From Patiria pectinifera (taxonomy: Eukaryota > Echinodermata > Asteroidea > Valvatida > Asterinidae): a stretch of DNA of 64,000 nt. Positions 21,910 through 33,500 of this stretch are shown piece by piece (the first letter of the stretch is position 1; each line of letters starts with the position of its first letter). Made by a program: the position numbers and the translations under genes. The DNA lies in assembly GCA_029964075.1 (NCBI GenBank), contig CM057149.1, positions 16,816,197 through 16,880,196 of the forward strand, in the 5' to 3' direction. The notes under the pieces are model-generated. The model did not search any database. It had not been told where the DNA came from and saw only the letters and a list, made by a program, of their open reading frames with translations.

Positions 21910-24248
21910 CTGCCATAGACCCCAATGATAAATGCCCCCACTTCAGGAATTCAGGAAAAATACTCACAATTCTCCAAGGTGTTCGAGTCACACATCAAAT
22001 GAAAGCTTACGTCATCATCTTTCAGTGTCTTTTAAAATTTTTTTTTTTTGGGGGGGGGGTAATCTGATGACTTTTGGGACAAATTTCCATTTGAAGATGA
22101 TCACCCCTTCAAATGGTCCAAAAGCCCATCGCCATTTTAAAAAACGGTGCCTACACTCCATTGCAAAATAGAGCGATGTTAGGGCCCCGATTTCATTTTA
22201 CAGGAATACAGAATCAAGTTCCTGTACATGGCCTCCACCCTTCTTTTTTGACAAACCCTCAAGTTCATGGCCCACAATTAGCTCAAATACTGAAGAAATT
22301 GAGGGCATGCAAGTAGTGATTTGGCCGGCGTAGGTTATTTCGGACCGATTTACTGGCCTGCACCCTTCAGGCCTACGACCTATGACCTCAGGTGTTGTAA
22401 ATCCTGAAGTCCATGTCCGAGGTGGAAAAATTTACTGACAAAATAAATTGGTGATGAAGGAATTAAGCCCGAGAAACCAGATTTACATGTAGTCGTCGAA
22501 GTACATGTATGTGAGTTTTTGATATATGGGTAAAAATTGAGTATTTGGCTGCAGAGATATGCTGAACATTTACAAACATTTGTGACCTGCCATAGCATAA
22601 TGAGGAATAACCCCCACCTTCCACTTTTCACGTTATGCACATCATATTAAAGCGCAAATCATTAATTTCTGTAGCTTAATTTATTCCAAAGACATGCTGT
22701 AGGAACTTCAACAGTGTCCTGCCAAGTTTCGCTAACCTCATTTCGAGAAAAACGGCTTTGAAAAAAAAACACCACGCATTGCGCCGCCAACGGCAGTGAA
22801 AAAGTTTCCTTAGTTTTTCCACTTTTGTGCACTTTTGTGTGTATTTTTGTCCTAACAAAAATGAGTAGTGTGAATTTTGGATACCTTGGCTAGTCAAAAA
22901 AACAACACAATCAATATCGATTTTGACATGATTTTTCTAGTATATCCAACTTCAGGTGTCGGTTACTCAAAACAAGGTTTTGGGGGACATTCCTCATTTT
23001 GCCTCAGTAGGTCACATTTTTCGGAAGGACACAGACTCACGACTACATGTCTGGCTTATTGCAAGCTTTGTGACTATCTCACGCATTTTATGTACTCAGC
23101 CAGGCTAGATTTGAATCATATTTTACAATGTTATAATCAAGTATGTTTGGAGACTCTGAAAAGGCTTCACTACGTGGCAACCTTATCTTAAAAAGCTGTA
23201 GTCTGTCATACTTCTTATACTGACCAAATCACTCAGTCATTAAAAGTGCAGCCTTACTTTTCCAGAATGAATTCAGAAACTCACAATGTTTTTATTCATT
23301 AAACTTGAATAACAAATGGAAAATTCCTGGTGTTATTCGACATCATACATGAATTTATCATTGGTAAACTCTAAATTTGTCAAATTTTCTTGAATACGCA
23401 GACGATTTTTTGAAGGAATACTCAGAATTTAGGTCACATACAGTGAAGAAATGTACTCGCTGATCAATCGCATTTCCGACAGAAAAAAAAGCATTTTAAG
23501 GAAACTAATCAAGTGTCTTTTTAAAAGCAACTGAGCAACACGTAGCATAGTTGTTAGTCTCCGAGTTGAACTGAAGAACAAAAAACCACTGTAACAACCC
23601 CTGCCTCCCAAAACCCTATCCAAAAAAATAAAAAAAATAGGTCAGGTCTCACAAAATAATTATTAATGTTCACAGTATCGGTATGGCAAGACATTACAAT
23701 TAATTATTGTAAACCATATGTGTTACACTTATTTGCTGCACCAGTTTGTGTTTTATGTATCGTAGTTTGAGTTTGTCCGAATAAGTGTAAAAATAGAAAA
23801 GTTATATTGTAATTAAGGTAACGTATCTTTCGAAAAATCAGTTATATTTTTATTGATAAATTGAAAATACTAGTGATGTATATACTAAAGCAGAAACAAA
23901 AGGTAACTTGGGTTTAAAGTAGGTGTTTTATATATTCTTCTTCAGTAATTATATGAATGTATTGTTGAAATATTGAAAGTTAATAGGTACTTTATTGTTT
24001 ATTTTTTTTAATAAAGGTCACATTTTGATTACTTTGGTGGACGTTTTTATTTGATGGGAATTTTTAGTAGAAATATTGAACTCAGCAATGGTATATCAAA
24101 GTTCTTGTATGTTGCTGATTAGGGTTTAACATTATCTATGTACATGTAGTCAGCATTTAGTACTGGTAGATGTTGCTATACATGTTTTTTCGTGGTTGAC
24201 TGTAGATTAGGGCTTGACTTTTGCTAAAGACTGTGGCTTGGGAAGACA
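21910..24248. other. Intergenic; no gene recognised
   Basis: AT-rich, with only short frames. No conserved protein domain, transposon end or RNA gene was recognised. Confidence 0.5.
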
Positions 24249-24508
24249 TTAGGCCAAAAAAAAAAAGTCTCCGGTTTCTGGTATGGAGCTTGTCCAAAAC
24301 TAAACTTAGTGCAAATATATGGGAGTCCAGAGAGGCCACATAAAGCTTATTCTCGATCATAACCCCATCTAAAAACACGTTGAAATTGCGCAGCAGCAGA
24401 ATTCCAGTCAAACCAGTGAGTTTGGCGGTTTTGAGACATCATCTTTCATTGAAAAAAAAACTTTTTCATTTTGCCGACACGCATGGCTACCAGAAACCGG
24501 AGACATTA
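24249..24508. mobile_element. TTAGGCCAAAAA-ended inverted-repeat element, copy 1
   Basis: TTAGGCCAAAAAAA then GTCTCCGGTTTCTGGTA at the left; CTACCAGAAACCGGAGAC at the right. The interior matches 55,984-56,369 in the opposite orientation (AATTCCAGTCAAACCAGTGA, TTGCCGACACGCATGG). The right terminal poly-A/GGCC end is missing. Confidence 0.7.
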
Positions 24509-26600
24509 CTCAGTAGCGTCATAAGACTTAGTACTAGCTCATGGCTCATCAAATATGTAGTATTGGCTGCGGCTTATTCGTATACGACTGCTTGATCTGG
24601 TCACTGGTGCTGCATCCGTAGCCACAGATGAAGAAACGTTCATATATATTCCACTGTGATATTATTAAAATCAGATTTATTAATAGATATATACATGTAA
24701 ACAATAATATTTTTATTTGAATAAAGTTGGAGTTGAATTCTGACCAATAAATGGAAATTCTAGTGTTGAAAAAGGGGGAAAATGAACTTTTTGCAGGTGT
24801 CTTTTGTTTGTATTCTTGTTGGATGGGTACCTCTGAAAGATGAAATTGGGATTGCTAACTCAACTTTGGTTGGAAATTTTGTAGCGCTGAAGAAGTTATG
24901 AGCTTTATAATGAATCAAAAGTTAAAGAGGCCTGAGGTATTTCATCGCTAGATGAAATTTATCGGGCCACTCTAATTTTTGTATTGTATATTTCAGGTCA
25001 ATCCAGTCAGTGAGCAGTTTGCAGCTGTCTTATTATTTTTCAGCTTTATAATGAGACATACGGTTGCACTTCCAGAAGAGGCAAGCCTAGTAGGACTGAT
25101 CCCAGCCCACACAAATTACATATTGGCTGGTTCCCAGTCCATCCACTGCGTACTTCGAATGATCCAAATTGATTGGGAGCGGGGATTAGTCTGGAGACCA
25201 TCGCAAGTTCAATTGGAACATATTTGCGCGCCGACCACAACGCCTGACGTTCGCGCGCATAGACCCTTTGGCTTAGTTTTGTGCACATTCTAGACTTGAC
25301 TCAAGTCGGAATTGCTCTAAGTCGGTATCTTAATTTTTTTTAAAAGTAGCAAAAATCACTAAGTTTACGTCTTTCCAGAAGCCCGACAAGCAGTGACAAG
25401 GTACACTTCAGAGTGCGTTCCACTTCAGTGCCGTAAAACAATGCGCACACACTGTATGTACATTGTACAATACGCGTATTATACGTACATGTACATGTGT
25501 GTGCATGTATTGCAGAGCATGTGCATACATGTGGTGCAAAAGTTAGCAATTGGGTTGCTGCATCACTTGAAAATAACATGTACATGTACGTTTTTAACAT
25601 GATGGTCCAGATTCGACGCATGAGGGCGCGCGTTATGTACTGTAAGGATGGGACGTATATGCGATATGCGCTGTGAGTGGATTTAGGCACAGACCGAGCG
25701 CAACCCAGACTTGGCCAAGTCTATGCACATTCAGAATCATAGATATATCTGTGTTCAGGATAAATTAGTCGGGCTTAGTTTTGTGCACATTTAGTCGTGC
25801 GTACTTGGCGCGCGAGCCAGTACAGTACGCACACGCGGTGTCCCGTCCAAGGGGCTCTCACAGGTGGTAAAAACGCTCTCTTTTGTTGGCACACGGAGCT
25901 CATTTGATGGAAATCTTTTTATGCATCTGGTGTACACAATGGGCCGGATCTAGCCCATTCATTGGCATTAACTAGTTATCCTATATGATAGCACTGCCCG
26001 GCTCACAAGTGACAGTGAGTGAATCAGTTACAAAGACCACAGCCCTTTGGGACCAACAAACAATTTCAGTTGCAGACCATGCTTTTTTTCAGTACAAATT
26101 TTCAACAAAAATGTGCTCTTTCTATTAGTAAATTTCTGATTGCCTTGAAGGCATATAGAATCATTTGTATTTCTACCAAAAGTAGCCTACATATCAACAA
26201 GCGTACTTGGATTACAATTTATACAATGCACTGATGCTAAACAACCCGTGAAATTATTCCTTCTGATTCGCTGCCATTTTGGAGAAAACCAAGACATGTT
26301 ATTGTAGGTGATTTTGAACAATCAGTCAACTGACTGATTTTTTTGATAAATAGTGCCACTGATAAAATTGTGTTTCGTGATCAAAAGGTTGTGCATAACT
26401 TTTCACTGTTTTCTAAATAAGTGTTAATATCAACCGGGTTGAAACTTCAACAGGTAAGGTTTTGAACCTTATTCTTTGGATTTTGGGTGGTTTTATATCG
26501 AAAATACACACAATCCATGAAAAGCAAACCCTGTAAGCCTTGTAGAGGACACTCCCGCAGCTGATAAACAACTGAAATACGACGAATACAATAATAGTAA
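24509..26600. other. Intergenic; no gene recognised
   Basis: Includes an ACATGTAC cluster at 25,480-25,590. An open frame at 24,979-25,293 has no recognisable domain and no convincing splice context. Confidence 0.45.
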
Positions 26601-27405
26601 AGGTAAAATACGTAAAAAGTAAACAACTAAACTGTCTCGACAAAGCTAGTTTGATCATTTTCACATCTAACCGTAAAATCTGCACCCTGTTGAACGCAAT
26701 AGACAGAGTATTAACAAACTCAATTTGTAGTCAAAGCTTACTTGCACCATAATTACAGTTCTCTCTTCACAGCCTAGTTAATGAAAGAAATGATTATTCT
26801 CATTTATTATGCCTGCTAGACAGGACAATTATATAGCAAAATACTACACCACAGTTAATAAATGCCTCGTGGTATGTGGGACACAGACGCACTACATTAT
26901 TCCGTGTTCTCGCGCTCGCAAGATAACTAATACATTATCCCGTGTTCCACTCGCGCTCGCAAGATAACTAATAATATTATTTGCAGGGGGAACTGGGGGC
27001 CTCATTTTCTAGAGAGGATTCTAGCAGATTTTATTACAAAAGCTTCTTTCTTTATCAACCTTTTTGTCAGGTGGAGGTGGGGGACACCAGAAGGGGGAGG
27101 GGGGTCTCATGCAGGCAGTAAAGGGACCCATGCCTCCCAGAGTTGCTGACTCGAGTCATGTGACTTGGACTCGAGTCGGACTCGAGTCGCTATTTTTGGG
27201 ACTTGTGACTTGACTTGTAAATACCAGCTTTGACTTGTGACTTGACTTGGACTTGCAAGCAATGACTTGTGACTTGACTTGGGATTGCAAAAAAAATGAC
27301 TTGTTACCAACCCAAGTCAGACGCTACTCGAGCGACACAATACACTTTAATTAAGCTATTATACTTTTAATTAGCTTTTTCATTCCAGAAAATAGACCTC
27401 ATTGA

Positions 27406-27408
<3 letters not shown>

Positions 27409-27444
<36 letters not shown>

Positions 27445-28640
27445 CAGGGCACTTATATAGCGTTCTTACACAAACTGGTATCACAACGCTTTACACAAGA
27501 AAACAATTAAAGTGTATAATACAAAAAGATCATCGGAAAGGAAATAACAACAACCTATGGGGCAATTAAGTCTGGAAGAGATGTGTTTTCAGCAATGTTT
27601 TGAAATCAGTGAGGGAAGTGGCATGACGGATTTCATAAGGAAGATTATTCCAGAGGTTTGGAGCAGCTGCATAAAAACCTTTTTCTGAGATTGAAGAACG
27701 AGTTTTGGGTTTAATGAGGATTCTGGTATCGGAACTGGAACGCAGGGTACGATTCGGCTGGTATGGGGTGATGAGTTCAGTGAGATAAGACGGAGCACTG
27801 TCACTCAAACAATTATAAGTGATTGTTAATAATTTGAAAATGATTCGTTCATTGATAGGAAGCCAGTGAAGTCGTTGAAGAAGAGGCGAAACATGGTCTG
27901 ACTTTTTTGCCATAAAGATGAGTTTGGCTGCTCTGTTTTGGAGTCGTTGGATGCGTTTAATGTCTTTGCTGGGTAATCCTTGAAGAAGAGAGTTGCTATA
28001 GTCAAATCGAGATGTGACAAGAGCTCGCACAACATGGTGGCATGTGGTTTCATCAATTAGGCTACGAATGCGAGACAGGCTCCTAAGATGAAAATTGACC
28101 GTTTTACAAAGTGTGGAAACATGTTGGGACATACTCATGGCAGAATCGAACACAACACCCAAATTCCTTATAGTAGGGGATGGTTTGATTATGGTATCTT
28201 CAAGCGTAAGAGAGACTTCGGGTAACAGTTGACTTATTCTTGGTTGTGCAGCGACAAACAATTCCGTTTTTGCATGGTTGAGGAGAAGCATGTTTTGGCA
28301 CATCCACTTGTTGATGTCCGAGATACAGGTTGTTCAAACAGAGAGAGAGATTGTTCTATATCACCAGGCTTTCGGGGATCAGTGCAAACATACAGTTGAA
28401 TGTCGTCAGCATAAAAATGAAAACTGACACTCGGGTGTAATTGTCCGATTATGTCTGACAATGGGTAAATATACAAGGAAAATAGCTGCGGTCCAACACA
28501 GGAACCTTGAGGTAAACCATAGGTAAGCAATCTGGAACCAGAGTAACCATTAGCTATCTGAATCCAGTAAAATGAATAGTTCCCACTAGTTTCAAAGTTT
28601 TTAATAAGACTGTCACAACAAACTACAGTTTTCAATGACC
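27409..28640 (-). mobile_element. 5'-truncated CR1/L2-like LINE
   Basis: A minus-strand reverse-transcriptase fragment with its 3' end at a (TAA)n tract (27,409-27,443, + strand view), as CR1/L2-type LINEs end in microsatellites. It lies inside the hAT-like element. The left junction TCATTGAC and the right junction TCAATGAC may be an 8-bp target duplication with one mismatch. Confidence 0.85.
27566..28635 (-). pseudogene. LINE reverse transcriptase, C-terminal part, frameshifted
   Basis: The upstream frame (28,234-28,635) has the GLPQGSCVGPQLF and FYADDIQLY motifs of non-LTR reverse transcriptases. The downstream frame (27,566-28,303) has the typical thumb/C-terminal region (LGVVFDSAMSM, RIQRLQNRAAKLI, LHWLPINERI, NLWNNLPYEIR). 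The two frames overlap by ~70 bp, so a frameshift separates them. The endonuclease and most of the polymerase are absent. Dead fragment. Confidence 0.88.
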
Positions 28641-29480
28641 AATTGTCTCTTGCTTAATGTATTGGTTGAACAAACTTTGAAAGGAACCTTTCATGAAAAG
28701 AAAGCAGGCCTTTGTCAATTGCATGTAAAATACCGGATAGCCTAACCCATTGGTAGGCGTTTAGTATACATGAAAATGGAACAATAAAGTGTTAGTATAC
28801 TACATGTAATCAAGTGAGGAAGTCTTTTTTTTTCACGGTCATCTCAACATTTATTTCTTCAATGTAAAGTAAATTTATTAAAGTACACAAAGGGCTAATA
28901 TCCGACAGATATGTGATAAATTACAAGAATAGTAATTGCAACACATTGAAAAAGGGGAATTTAGGAGGCATGTTCCAAATAACTCGTAAGTTCACGCCAG
29001 GTTAATTCTTTTAGCTTATTACAGCTGGACAAAATAATGTGCAACTTGACGTGTTCTTGGACAAAGATACTTGTGACTTGACTTGTTTTTAGACCAAAAG
29101 ACTTGTGACTTGACTTGTGACTGGACCAAATGACTTGTGACTTGACTTGTGACTGGACCTAATGACTCGTGACTTGACTTGGACTTGCAAACAATGACTT
29201 GTGACTTGACTTGGACTTGCAAAAAATGACTTGCTGCCACCTCTGATGCCTCCCACCCGACCAGCTTGAAAGAAATATCACATTATCGTAACATTAAATT
29301 GTATATAGGCAACACTATGGAATTCCAAAATATGGGGAGTTAGTACATCTCACACAGAGAATTATAAAACCTCAACCTTGTTCAACATTCCCTGTAAGCA
29401 AATTTCTTAGGATGCGAAAAATATTTGGTATTTTTGCATTGCTCTAGACTACAAGTCACCGTGAAATGTGTGCAGTAGGC

Positions 29481-30512
29481 CTATGAATTGAATATTCTGT
29501 AGAGTATAGACAATGTCAGGACCGCTAAGCCTCCATAGACCACAGTGGACAGTGTGCTCATTTTCTGCCCCAATTTCTGCTCAGCATTGTTCACCGGCTC
29601 CTCTAACGTGGTCATGTCTCCGGCCCCGACGGCTGCAAACCTTCGCACCCCTTCGATCTCCTTCAAGAGCAACTCTTCCTGGTGCTTCAGGATCCTGGTT
29701 AAGCTCCTCTCCTGGGAGTCCAACCCCTCTTGTTGCTGCTTGGAGAATCTTTCCAGAGCAACTGTCAGCTCCTCTTGACTCGACTTTGCGCCGCTGCTGT
29801 CGATGGCGGTCCGGATGTCCGTCACAAGACCCTTAAGGTCCCTTAGCTGGCTGCTGTCAATGGTGGTCCAGATGTCCGTCACAAGACCCTGAAGGTTCCT
29901 TAGCTGGCTGCTGTCGATGGTGGTCACAAGACCCTTAAGGTCCCTTAGCTGGCTGCTGTCGATGGTGGTCCGGATGTCCGTCACAATACCCTCAAGGTTC
30001 CTTAGCTGGCTGCTGTCAATGGTGGTCCAGATGTCCGTCACAAGACCTTGAAGGTCCCTGAGCTGGCCGCTGTTCTGACCAATGTCCTTCTGAAGGTCCC
30101 CGAAAATAGTCCTGTTCTCCTGCCTTCGCTTCCGGTTGATGGCCATGGACCCCAGCAGGCCGATGATGGACCCCAGCAGGCCGATGATGGACCCCACGAA
30201 GGACCAAATGACCCCCAAATATTTGGTCCTCTCCCCTTGCGATAGTTGTTTCTCGTGGCTCTCTCTAACAGCCGCCGACAATAATGCAAACGTGTTTCTC
30301 TCCGTGTCCTCCAACCAGTAGTGTTCCTCCTCCATTTTCCTCTCCTTCTGGATGGCCAGGTGCTCCTCTTTCACATATTCTAAGAATTTGGTGTCATCTC
30401 GGGCTGTTTGGTCCAGCTTGGCACGTATTGCTCTCAGCTCGGCATTATGATTGTGTAGCTTGTGGGCGGATTTCTTGAGTACTTCACGGACTTCCATAAA
30501 TTGCTGTTCAAC
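29481..30512 (-). CDS. CCDC51: MITOK copy A, exon 2
   Basis: Minus-strand acceptor CCTTTAG lies just before 30,512; the exon begins GTTGAACAGCAATTT, then reads through the internal ATG at 30,497 to the stop at 29,481. Splicing phase 0 after ...RRVTQ. The five QLRDL-type units occupy 29,793-30,065. Confidence 0.88.
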   Translation of the reverse strand, partial: VEQQFMEVREVLKKSAHKLHNHNAELRAIRAKLDQTARDDTKFLEYVKEEHLAIQKERKMEEEHYWLEDTERNTFALLSAAVRESHEKQLSQGERTKYLGVIWSFVGSIIGLLGSIIGLLGSMAINRKRRQENRTIFGDLQKDIGQNSGQLRDLQGLVTDIWTTIDSSQLRNLEGIVTDIRTTIDSSQLRDLKGLVTTIDSSQLRNLQGLVTDIWTTIDSSQLRDLKGLVTDIRTAIDSSGAKSSQEELTVALERFSKQQQEGLDSQERSLTRILKHQEELLLKEIEGVRRFAAVGAGDMTTLEEPVNNAEQKLGQKMSTLSTVVYGGLAVLTLSILYRIFNS

Positions 30513-33500
30513 CTAAAGGTGTAGAAAGAAAACTTTCAAATTGATCTCATCACTTGACATGGCTTCTTATTGAAAAGGAATCCAAAGGTCATCCAAAGGT
30601 CATCCGAATACAAAGGTTTTGTCTTTTATCTTTTGTCGAAACATCCCCTGCTAAAAAGTAAATAAGTGCAATACATGATGCAAATTTCAGCCCTCTAATT
30701 TGTAGGTGTTGAGTTTTGGTTATTGCATGTATAGTTGGAAAGTTTTCCACACTAGGCCACCATTTACCAGCTGCCAAACACATCAATTTTCACCTCACCT
30801 TGTGATTAATTACAGAACCGAGCCCAATCTAATGCATTTTAGTTTCTGATGAGGTTCAAGCCTAATGAAGCATGTAGTGCCTGAAGCGGATTACCTGATG
30901 TTTTAGACTGAAAAGAGCCTACTTGTGGTCAGTTGTAACTGATCCACTAGCTGAGAGCATGATCTGATTACAAGGTTGGAAAACAATGATAGTTTTGTTC
31001 AAGAGTTATAGGTGAAAGAATATCATAATTTTTTTCAAAAAAAATTGCTTGTAATTTGGCTCCCGATGACGTCATCATAACGTCAGAGTAATACGCAGCA
31101 CTTAAGATAAGGGCCGATATATGTTGAAAATAAAGTTCATATCATAAAACTTTAGGCAAAAACCCGCGGAGATGAATTGTCCAGAAAAAAAGAAAGATTC
31201 ATCAGAACAATAACAGAGAGTGGTGGTCACCAGGCGGGTTGTGCCCGACCACTCAACTCGGCTGGGGCAGACCAGTAAATAGTCCAAAAAATTTCCTATA
31301 CGCCGGCCAAATCGCGATTTGGGGTTTAGTAGAAATGAAGGGGCCCCAGCTCTGAACCGGTCTTTGAACTTGTATTTTGGGGGAAAATGTTTTCGAAGAA
31401 ATGATGTGCTAGATCTTGAATCGGGATCTGCAGGGTAGATACAAAAGAAAACATCTGTGACATGGTCCGGCTTGCAGATTGTTTGTGTGTACTATACCGG
31501 CTTCGTACGCCGATGTCATTCAATTAATGAGGTTCCGTTTCGTTGGTATATAGCCAGTCAATCAACATGCAACACCGGCATTGGTGTGGCAGGATAGTCA
31601 AGCAATATGTGACGGTGCGCCAGCGCCCAGCGGCCCACGCATGCGCAATACACCAGTTCACAAAGAATTCACAAATGCAAAATCATACACACATGCGTAG
31701 AGTTTCGCCCATGCTGATTTCCCTTGACCTCGTGTGCACGGCACGAAATCAAACTTGATTCAGCTAGCTTCATCTACCTTCACGATTCAATGAAACGTGA
31801 CGACTGAACTTTTGTATAGCAAAGTGGTAAAAAAGGGGAATATGTATCATTAACGAAACTTCTGACATGCTAATTAATAAAACGATGAAATGCAGTTCAA
31901 AGTATTATGATCTGTTGACATATTCCTAGCCTTTTGTCACACCAAGTTTGGAGTTATCTCACACCAAGTTGGCAAACCTCTAAACTTCAACCTGCATGTC
32001 ATCATGTTTGCTAATGACTACCAAATGCTCAGTCTTTACCATCGTGAAGACGATTATTAAGCAATGAATGAAATGTTGATTATGACAAAAAGGGCCACAT
32101 GCTACACTGCTACACTGATTTTTTTTCTCATAAAGAATCTCATTCCTTGGAAAATTTATCGAAGGGTAAGACATGTACAGTTTTCTGGAACAATTTTGTT
32201 TCCTTGAAAAGTCGCTTATTTTAAAGAAATCCCTCTATGGATGTGTTTTACATACAGAATGTCTATTATAGTAATTTCCTTTCTCCAAAGACTTTTAAAA
32301 TAATTGTGTATGGTCTGAGACATCCATTTCGTATCAGAATTATAAACCTAGCGATTCTTTACCAGTTCAGTTTGAATGGCGAGGCTTGTGCATGAAATAA
32401 CCACAAATATAGACACACACGAAAACAGTTTTTTTTTATAAAGCTCAAGCCCAAAGGCATTGCTATGCTTTGAGTCAAGGCCTGGTGGGCCAGGACAACA
32501 ATGGCTCTTTTCTTATGTTAAAAGCCTGTATAGAAAATCATTGATACGTGTCAAACAACTTCCATACGGTAAGGCAATGGTACCCATCAAAATATGCCGT
32601 GAAGCCGCCATTTTGAGAGCTCCGGGCCATATTTTAAACTACATTAGGCCTACGGGTAGTGTACATTGTACAACAGTAATTAAATAGGCCCAAAAAGGCC
32701 TATGCCGGCCAATTCACGATTTGAGGGTTGGTGGAAATGAAGGGCCCTAGCTCTGAAATGGTCTTGGACTTTCTGGAAAATTTGGGATGAATTTGGACAC
32801 AAATTAACTCTAATTTGCAATAAAGTGGCGGGGTACATTTTAGTGAAAAGTCAGCCCAAATTAAGTCACTGTTCATCCCAAATGAAAAGATAGCTAGAGA
32901 GGGTAAGCTTTAATTTGATTTACATGTATGTGTCTCGATCAGCAGTTGGAGCAACTACGGAGCATTTTCCATCTATTTTGAGGTGGAGGTATTTCTCATT
33001 GGTGCCTATATTTACTGGTCTGCACCTATACAAACTCGCGTATATGGTATCTGGACTTCGGTTGCGCGGCCATCCTGAAAGCCTTAAATAAATAATACTT
33101 TTAGGGGATGTGGATTAAATAATTTCTTTGAACTTGTAAAAGCACGACAACACCAGGCTCGTAGGAAGCTCAAAATCATTGGCCAGGCTTATCGGAGTAT
33201 TGGCCAAATCTCTCCCAAATGATACGGTACTTCAGCCACTATCTCAGGGGCAACCTAGTCCGAAAATGTTGGACTCAATACTGTGTATGAGAGTCCCAAA
33301 ACTAAGGTACTGACAACATGCAATACAAGAAAATAGACTGGCATCTGAAACAACCAGTCCAATAACTCTTCAGTATACATCAATCAACTGTGCCAAACAA
33401 ATATATAAGATGTGAGGTACTAGTCTCTATTTATTTCACCATAGACAGCCACCAGACTATATATGACAATGAATGAGGAAGTCAGTCTTTTCGAACAGTT

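Larger units (their letters stand above)
27138..29245. mobile_element. hAT-like non-autonomous element with subterminal GACTTG repeats
   Basis: The ends CAGAGTTGC and (inverted) CAGAGGTGGCAGC are flanked by an exact 8-bp duplication ATGCCTCC (27,130-27,137; 29,246-29,253). An 8-bp duplication with CAGAG ends is the hAT signature. Both subterminal regions are runs of GACTTGTGACTTGACTTG-type units. Unit C has a single ATGCCTCC (58,957-58,964), the empty site. The centre is occupied by a LINE fragment. No transposase. Confidence 0.85.

Noticed and set aside
21364..21991. Other-frame and antisense frames over ALAS exon 10
   Set aside because: Shadows of the Pro/Glu-rich coding stretch; no family resemblance, and the ALAS frame is clear.
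24979..25293. 104-codon open frame downstream of ALAS
   Set aside because: No recognisable domain, no clear acceptor/donor pair, not shared with any paralogous region.
29513..30321. Plus-strand frames opposite MITOK exon 2 (also at 47,199-47,685 and 59,277-59,948)
   Set aside because: Antisense shadows of the GC-rich coding exon; they recur only because the exon does.
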